From the NCBI RefSeq assembly GCF_001428685.1, contig NZ_LMIK01000006.1, positions 124,130 to 188,129 on the forward strand: DNA of 64,000 nucleotides, written 5' to 3'. Shown piece by piece: positions 60,777-64,000 of the stretch. The notes under the pieces are model-generated. The model was not told the DNA's origin and made no database searches. It worked only from the letters and a program-made list of their open reading frames with translations. The translations under genes and the position numbers were made by a program. Within the stretch, counting starts at the first letter, position 1; every line of letters begins with the position of its first letter. The DNA is from Lysobacter sp. Root76 (GTDB taxonomy: Bacteria > Pseudomonadota > Gammaproteobacteria > Xanthomonadales > Xanthomonadaceae).

Positions 60777-61882
60777 GCGGGCACGTGCTCCGGTATGTCG
60801 TCGGTTTCCTCGATCTCGCGGAACGGCAGGCGGATGCGGCAGGCCACCCCGCTGGGGTAGATCATGTCGAGGCGGATCTGCGCGGCGTCGCCGTACAGCT
60901 CATTGAGCCGCAATCGCGTGTTGGACAGGCCGATGCCGTGGCCGAGCGGGTCGCCGCCTTCCTCCAGCGTGCTGTTGCGGTTGCGTACGTCGATGCACAG
61001 CTGGCCGTCTTCGCGCCGGCTCTCGATCTCGACGCAGTCGTCGCCCACCCGCCGGCCGATGCCGTGGCGGATCGCGTTCTCGACGATGGGTTGCAGCAAC
61101 AGGCTCGGGACCGCGCAGTCCAGGGTGTCGGGGGCGACGTAGATCTGCGTGCTCAGCCGGTCCTTGAAGCGCATGCGCTGGATGCCGAGGTAGAGGTCGA
61201 GCAGGGCCAGTTCGCGGCGCAGGCTGATTTCCTGGCCGTCGTAGTCTTCCAGGAAGGCGCGCAGCAGCTCGCTCAGGCGCAGCAGCATGTCCTCGGCCGT
61301 CAGGGTGTCCTCGTCGAGCAGGGTGACGATCGCGTGCAGGGTGTTGAACAGGAAGTGCGGCTGCAACTGGGTCTTCAGCACCTGCAGACGCGATTGCGCC
61401 AGCTCGGTCGCCAGCCGGCCAGCCTCGAGTTCGCGGCGCGCCTGCTCGGCGCGGAAGTGCAGGGCTTGCTGGATCGCGAGCAGGGCCCAGTAGGTGAGCA
61501 GGCCGGTGGCGGCGTGTTTGGCGAAGAACTGACCGAACTGATCGGCGAACGAACTCGATTCGGTAACGCTCGACACCAGTGCGCCGATCACCAGCGCCAG
61601 CAGGGTCACGCCGATGCTGGCGGGCAGCTGCATGCCCAAAGAGCGCAGGCGCAACGGCGGCTGGATCGGATGGCGTTCGGCCAGCCGGAACACCAGCGGC
61701 GCGAGCGCCGCCCAGGTGTACCACTGAATCATCGACCAGCGCAGGTAGTCGAACAGCGACCAGGTATTGCCGTTGTGCGCGTCGTGCACGAAGCCCTGCA
61801 GCGCGAACGCCAGCACCACCGCCGACCACAGGGCGAGGTAGCGCGACAGGGCGATTTCGGTGCTGCCGAGGCGGATCGTCAT
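60773..61882 (-). CDS. LytS/AlgZ-type sensor histidine kinase
   Basis: A 369-residue membrane sensor kinase. Four N-terminal helices (about 12-145) have no recognised ligand domain. A His_kinase region follows: H176 in LQPHFLFNTLHAI is the phospho-acceptor, and the ATPase segment has PSLLLQPIVENAIRHGIG (N box) and HGIGLSNTRLRLNELYG (G boxes). The LytS/AlgZ class lacks the classical H box. It signals to the overlapping LytTR response regulator. The signal is unknown; in relatives such pairs control cell wall, alginate or pyruvate responses. Confidence 0.92.
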   Translation of the reverse strand: MTIRLGSTEIALSRYLALWSAVVLAFALQGFVHDAHNGNTWSLFDYLRWSMIQWYTWAALAPLVFRLAERHPIQPPLRLRSLGMQLPASIGVTLLALVIGALVSSVTESSSFADQFGQFFAKHAATGLLTYWALLAIQQALHFRAEQARRELEAGRLATELAQSRLQVLKTQLQPHFLFNTLHAIVTLLDEDTLTAEDMLLRLSELLRAFLEDYDGQEISLRRELALLDLYLGIQRMRFKDRLSTQIYVAPDTLDCAVPSLLLQPIVENAIRHGIGRRVGDDCVEIESRREDGQLCIDVRNRNSTLEEGGDPLGHGIGLSNTRLRLNELYGDAAQIRLDMIYPSGVACRIRLPFREIEETDDIPEHVPA

Positions 61883-62093
61883 CGGGTACGGCCGGGAAGG
61901 GATGTCCGCATCCTAGGCGCAGCGCGGGGCCGCTGAAAAGCGCGGCGGCGGCCGCCTACGATTCGCCAGCGCGCCACGACGATTCGTCCCGGATCGCTTT
62001 CGCGCGTGCCGGGCGGGCGGCCTGATGTGCGCGCCGACGGCTTCCGCCATGTGTGGACCGCCGGCGCCGTCCATCCCGCCCGGAGGTCCTCGT

Positions 62094-62468
62094 ATGCGTC
62101 CGCTCAGCTTCGTCGTTCTCGTCATCGCCGTCGGCGCCGCCACCCAGGTCGCGGCCCAGGCCAATGTCCAGCCGCATACGCGTTACCTGGAATTGATCAA
62201 TCGCGCACGCGACAGTCTGGTCTCGCTCGCGATCGCGCCGGCGGGAGGAGAGACGTTCCGGGAATTGCCGATCGGCGAGCCCCTGCGCGGCGGCGGCGCC
62301 TCGACCACGCTCGAAGTCGACGGCGGGAACTGCGTCTATGATTTCCGCATGGTGTTCCGCGACGGCCGCGCCGCGATCTATCGCGACATCGACGTCTGCC
62401 GCTATCGCAGCCTGCACGTCCGTCCGCTGCCGCGCGCGGCAACGGACGGGCGCCTCGATCAGGAATGA
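62094..62468 (+). CDS. Hypothetical exported protein
   Basis: A 124-residue protein with a signal peptide (MRPLSFVVLVIAVGAATQVAAQ). The mature domain is about 100 residues with two cysteines (GGNCVYDF and DVCRYR) that could form a disulfide bond. A GGAGG ribosome-binding site is 7 bp before the start at 62094. I do not recognise the family. It is divergent from the LytS-type kinase, with 211 bp between, so co-regulation by that system is possible. Confidence 0.68.
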   Translation: MRPLSFVVLVIAVGAATQVAAQANVQPHTRYLELINRARDSLVSLAIAPAGGETFRELPIGEPLRGGGASTTLEVDGGNCVYDFRMVFRDGRAAIYRDIDVCRYRSLHVRPLPRAATDGRLDQE

Positions 62469-62517
62469 GAACGGTGGCGATGCCGCGGTCGTACCCGCGG
62501 CGTTCGCGCCTGCGGAC

Positions 62518-62757
62518 CTAGATCATCAAGCCCGACGTGATCAACGCTGTGCGCGCCAGGCGCACCGCCAGCAAGCTTTTGAGATCATCGAGATCGGTTT
62601 TGCTATAGGCGTAGGCGAAATCGTTGCCGACGCCGTGGTAGTACTCGTGGCGCAGGCCATCGGCGCTTTTGCGGATCGTTCCGATCGCAACGCCGTTGTA
62701 GTGAACGTCCAAACGCCAGCTCTTGTCCGTACCGACTTCCCGATAGTCCAGGTCCAT
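62518..62757 (-). CDS. Hypothetical small protein
   Basis: A 79-residue protein without signal or membrane segments. The N-terminal half is beta-rich (SWRLDVHYNGVAIGTIRKSADG) and the C-terminal half a helix (TDLDDLKSLLAVRLARTAL). No family recognised. Upstream (62758-63004) shows no gene. Composition and codon use are acceptable, but support is only moderate. Confidence 0.5.
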   Translation of the reverse strand: MDLDYREVGTDKSWRLDVHYNGVAIGTIRKSADGLRHEYYHGVGNDFAYAYSKTDLDDLKSLLAVRLARTALITSGLMI

Positions 62758-63004
62758 GCACCCCTCGCGCTGTCGTGGCGACCGACGACAAGGTGCCTAG
62801 GCGTGTATGAACGTAACGGGTCTCGCGCGGTTCGCGTCGCGTAACCGTATGGGTTTGTGAAAGCGGCGTCATCGTGGTCTGTGCGCGTCGTGCTAGGCGC
62901 TTTCGCGCTGTGCGCGAGCGCGCCGCGCGGCGCCCGAAAGGCTGTGGCCGCAGCGCCGGTATGCGTCGTTCAGTCGTTCAGACGTGTCCGATCGCAGCGA
63001 CGGC

Positions 63005-64000
63005 TCAGGCCTGCGCGCGCGCCAGCCGTCGCGTCTTCTTCGCGGGCGGACGGCTGGGCAGGGCGTGACGCAGGATGCGCCAGATCACCTGGCCGAACTG
63101 ACGCGGCAGCGAACCGGTGTTGTAGTGCTGACCGTAGCGCGCGCAGATGTCGCGCACGTCGACCGCCATCGCGGCGTAGCGGTGGGCGGGGATGTCGGGG
63201 AAGAAGTGGTGTTCGATCTGGTGGCTGAGGTTGCCGGTCATCAGATCCATCAGCTTGCCGCCGCTGAGGTTGGACGAGCCGCGCAGCTGGCGCAGATACC
63301 AATGCCCGCGCGATTCGCCGGCCACCGATTCCTTGGAGAAGGTTTCGGCGTCGGCGGTGAAATGGCCGCAGAAGATCACGGTGTAGGTCCACAGGTTACG
63401 CAGCACGTTCGCCACGATGTTGCCCAACAGCACCGGCAGGAAGAACGGGCCGGCCAGCAGCGGGAAGAACACGTAGTCCTTGAGCACCTGGCGCGCCATC
63501 TTGCGGCCGACCGGACGGAAATGCTTGCGCAGCTGCGCGGTAGTGGTCTTGCCGATCCACCAGCGACCCAGGCGCAGGTCCTGGATCGCCACGCCCCATT
63601 CGAACAGCAGGGCGAAGATCACCGCGACCAGGGGCTGGAACAGGTAATACGGCTTCCAGCGCTGCTCCGGGAACAGGCGCAGCAGGCCGTAGCCGATGTC
63701 GTCGTCCATGCCGCGCACGTTGGTCCAGGTGTGGTGCTGGTAGTTGTGGGTCTTGCGCCAGTTGTCGCTGGTGCCGGCGATGTCCCATTCGTAGGTCTTG
63801 CCGTCCAGGTGCGGGTCGCGCATCCAGTCGTATTGGCCGTGCATGACGTTGTGGCCGAGTTCCATGTTCTCCAGGATCTTGGACAGCGCCAGCAGCAGCG
63901 TGCCGCCGATCCAGGCCGGTACCAGCACGCCGGGCAGGAAGGCGCCGGCGATCGCGCCGAGCATCAGCAGGGCGCGTCCGGCGAAGCCGGTGTAGCGCAC
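63005..64000 (-). CDS. Fatty-acid desaturase (acyl-CoA/acyl-lipid, partial)
   Basis: At least 331 residues of a membrane di-iron desaturase, cut by the window edge; its start probably lies beyond 64000. All three histidine boxes are present: HNVMH, HNYQHH and HQIEHH (Q replaces the first histidine of the last box, typical of front-end and linoleoyl-CoA-type desaturases). Hydrophobic helices flank them. It introduces a double bond into fatty acyl chains, perhaps for membrane fluidity. The stop is at 63005, after a basic tail (PPAKKTRRLARAQA). Confidence 0.9.
   Translation of the reverse strand: MRYTGFAGRALLMLGAIAGAFLPGVLVPAWIGGTLLLALSKILENMELGHNVMHGQYDWMRDPHLDGKTYEWDIAGTSDNWRKTHNYQHHTWTNVRGMDDDIGYGLLRLFPEQRWKPYYLFQPLVAVIFALLFEWGVAIQDLRLGRWWIGKTTTAQLRKHFRPVGRKMARQVLKDYVFFPLLAGPFFLPVLLGNIVANVLRNLWTYTVIFCGHFTADAETFSKESVAGESRGHWYLRQLRGSSNLSGGKLMDLMTGNLSHQIEHHFFPDIPAHRYAAMAVDVRDICARYGQHYNTGSLPRQFGQVIWRILRHALPSRPPAKKTRRLARAQA

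Overview
The window is GC-rich, with G or C at nearly every third codon position. Gene content and order fit a gammaproteobacterium of the Xanthomonadaceae/Lysobacteraceae, most likely Lysobacter or a close relative. The evidence is the Xanthomonad-type orders sdhCDAB-(MAPEG)-sdhE-ygfX-lolC-lolD-comEC-exbB-exbD-msbA-lpxK-kdsB and uvrC-pgsA-tRNA-Gly-tRNA-Cys-tRNA-Leu, a secreted M35 metalloprotease, membrane-tethered and two-component LytTR regulators, and abundant REP hairpins of the type GGGAGCGGCGTAAGCCGC. The genus is inferred from general knowledge; no search was possible.

Layout. 1-11.8 kb: a sirtuin, a periplasmic M3 peptidase (Dcp), a VOC protein, an exported amidohydrolase, a TonB-dependent receptor with an AT-rich leader, glutathione peroxidase and a membrane acyltransferase, separated by REP arrays. 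11.9-17 kb: a membrane-anchored LytTR regulator, a Fur-box-controlled ferredoxin-NADP reductase/TlpA-thioredoxin pair, and Tex. 17-26.7 kb: a PQQ-type lipoprotein dehydrogenase with an ABC exporter, a COQ7-type hydroxylase, an alpha/beta hydrolase, class I fumarase, a patatin lipase next to outer-membrane phospholipase A, and a DUF456 membrane protein. 26.7-33 kb: a cold-shock gene with a structured leader, an M35 protease, two glycine-zipper envelope proteins, an anchored class II cytochrome c, TcdA and TatD. 33-38 kb: glutaryl-CoA dehydrogenase, a GNAT enzyme, a GST and a fused 2-oxoacid dehydrogenase E1. 38.4-47 kb: YgfZ diverging from an SDH biogenesis/structural locus (sdhAF4, sdhCDAB, sdhE, ygfX), then lolC-lolD. 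47-58.2 kb: comEC, exbBD, msbA, lpxK, kdsB, a low-molecular-weight phosphatase, uvrC and pgsA. 58.2-64 kb: three tRNAs, small ORFan genes, a LytS/LytTR two-component pair and a fatty-acid desaturase cut by the window edge.

Functional themes are respiratory chain assembly (SDH subunits with three assembly/partner factors, fumarase, ubiquinone hydroxylase), envelope biogenesis (Lol, MsbA, LpxK, KdsB, glycine-zipper proteins, ExbBD) and extracellular or periplasmic degradation (M3, M35, phospholipases, amidohydrolase). I found no prophage, CRISPR array, insertion sequence or defence island. The most interesting signals are regulatory: a Fur-type 9-1-9 palindrome overlapping the fpr promoter, a probable switchable cold-shock 5' leader, near-leaderless promoters (sdhAF4, tcdA), a candidate LytTR operator, and REP hairpins with compensatory stem changes and GNRA-type loops, several of them expanded in tandem.
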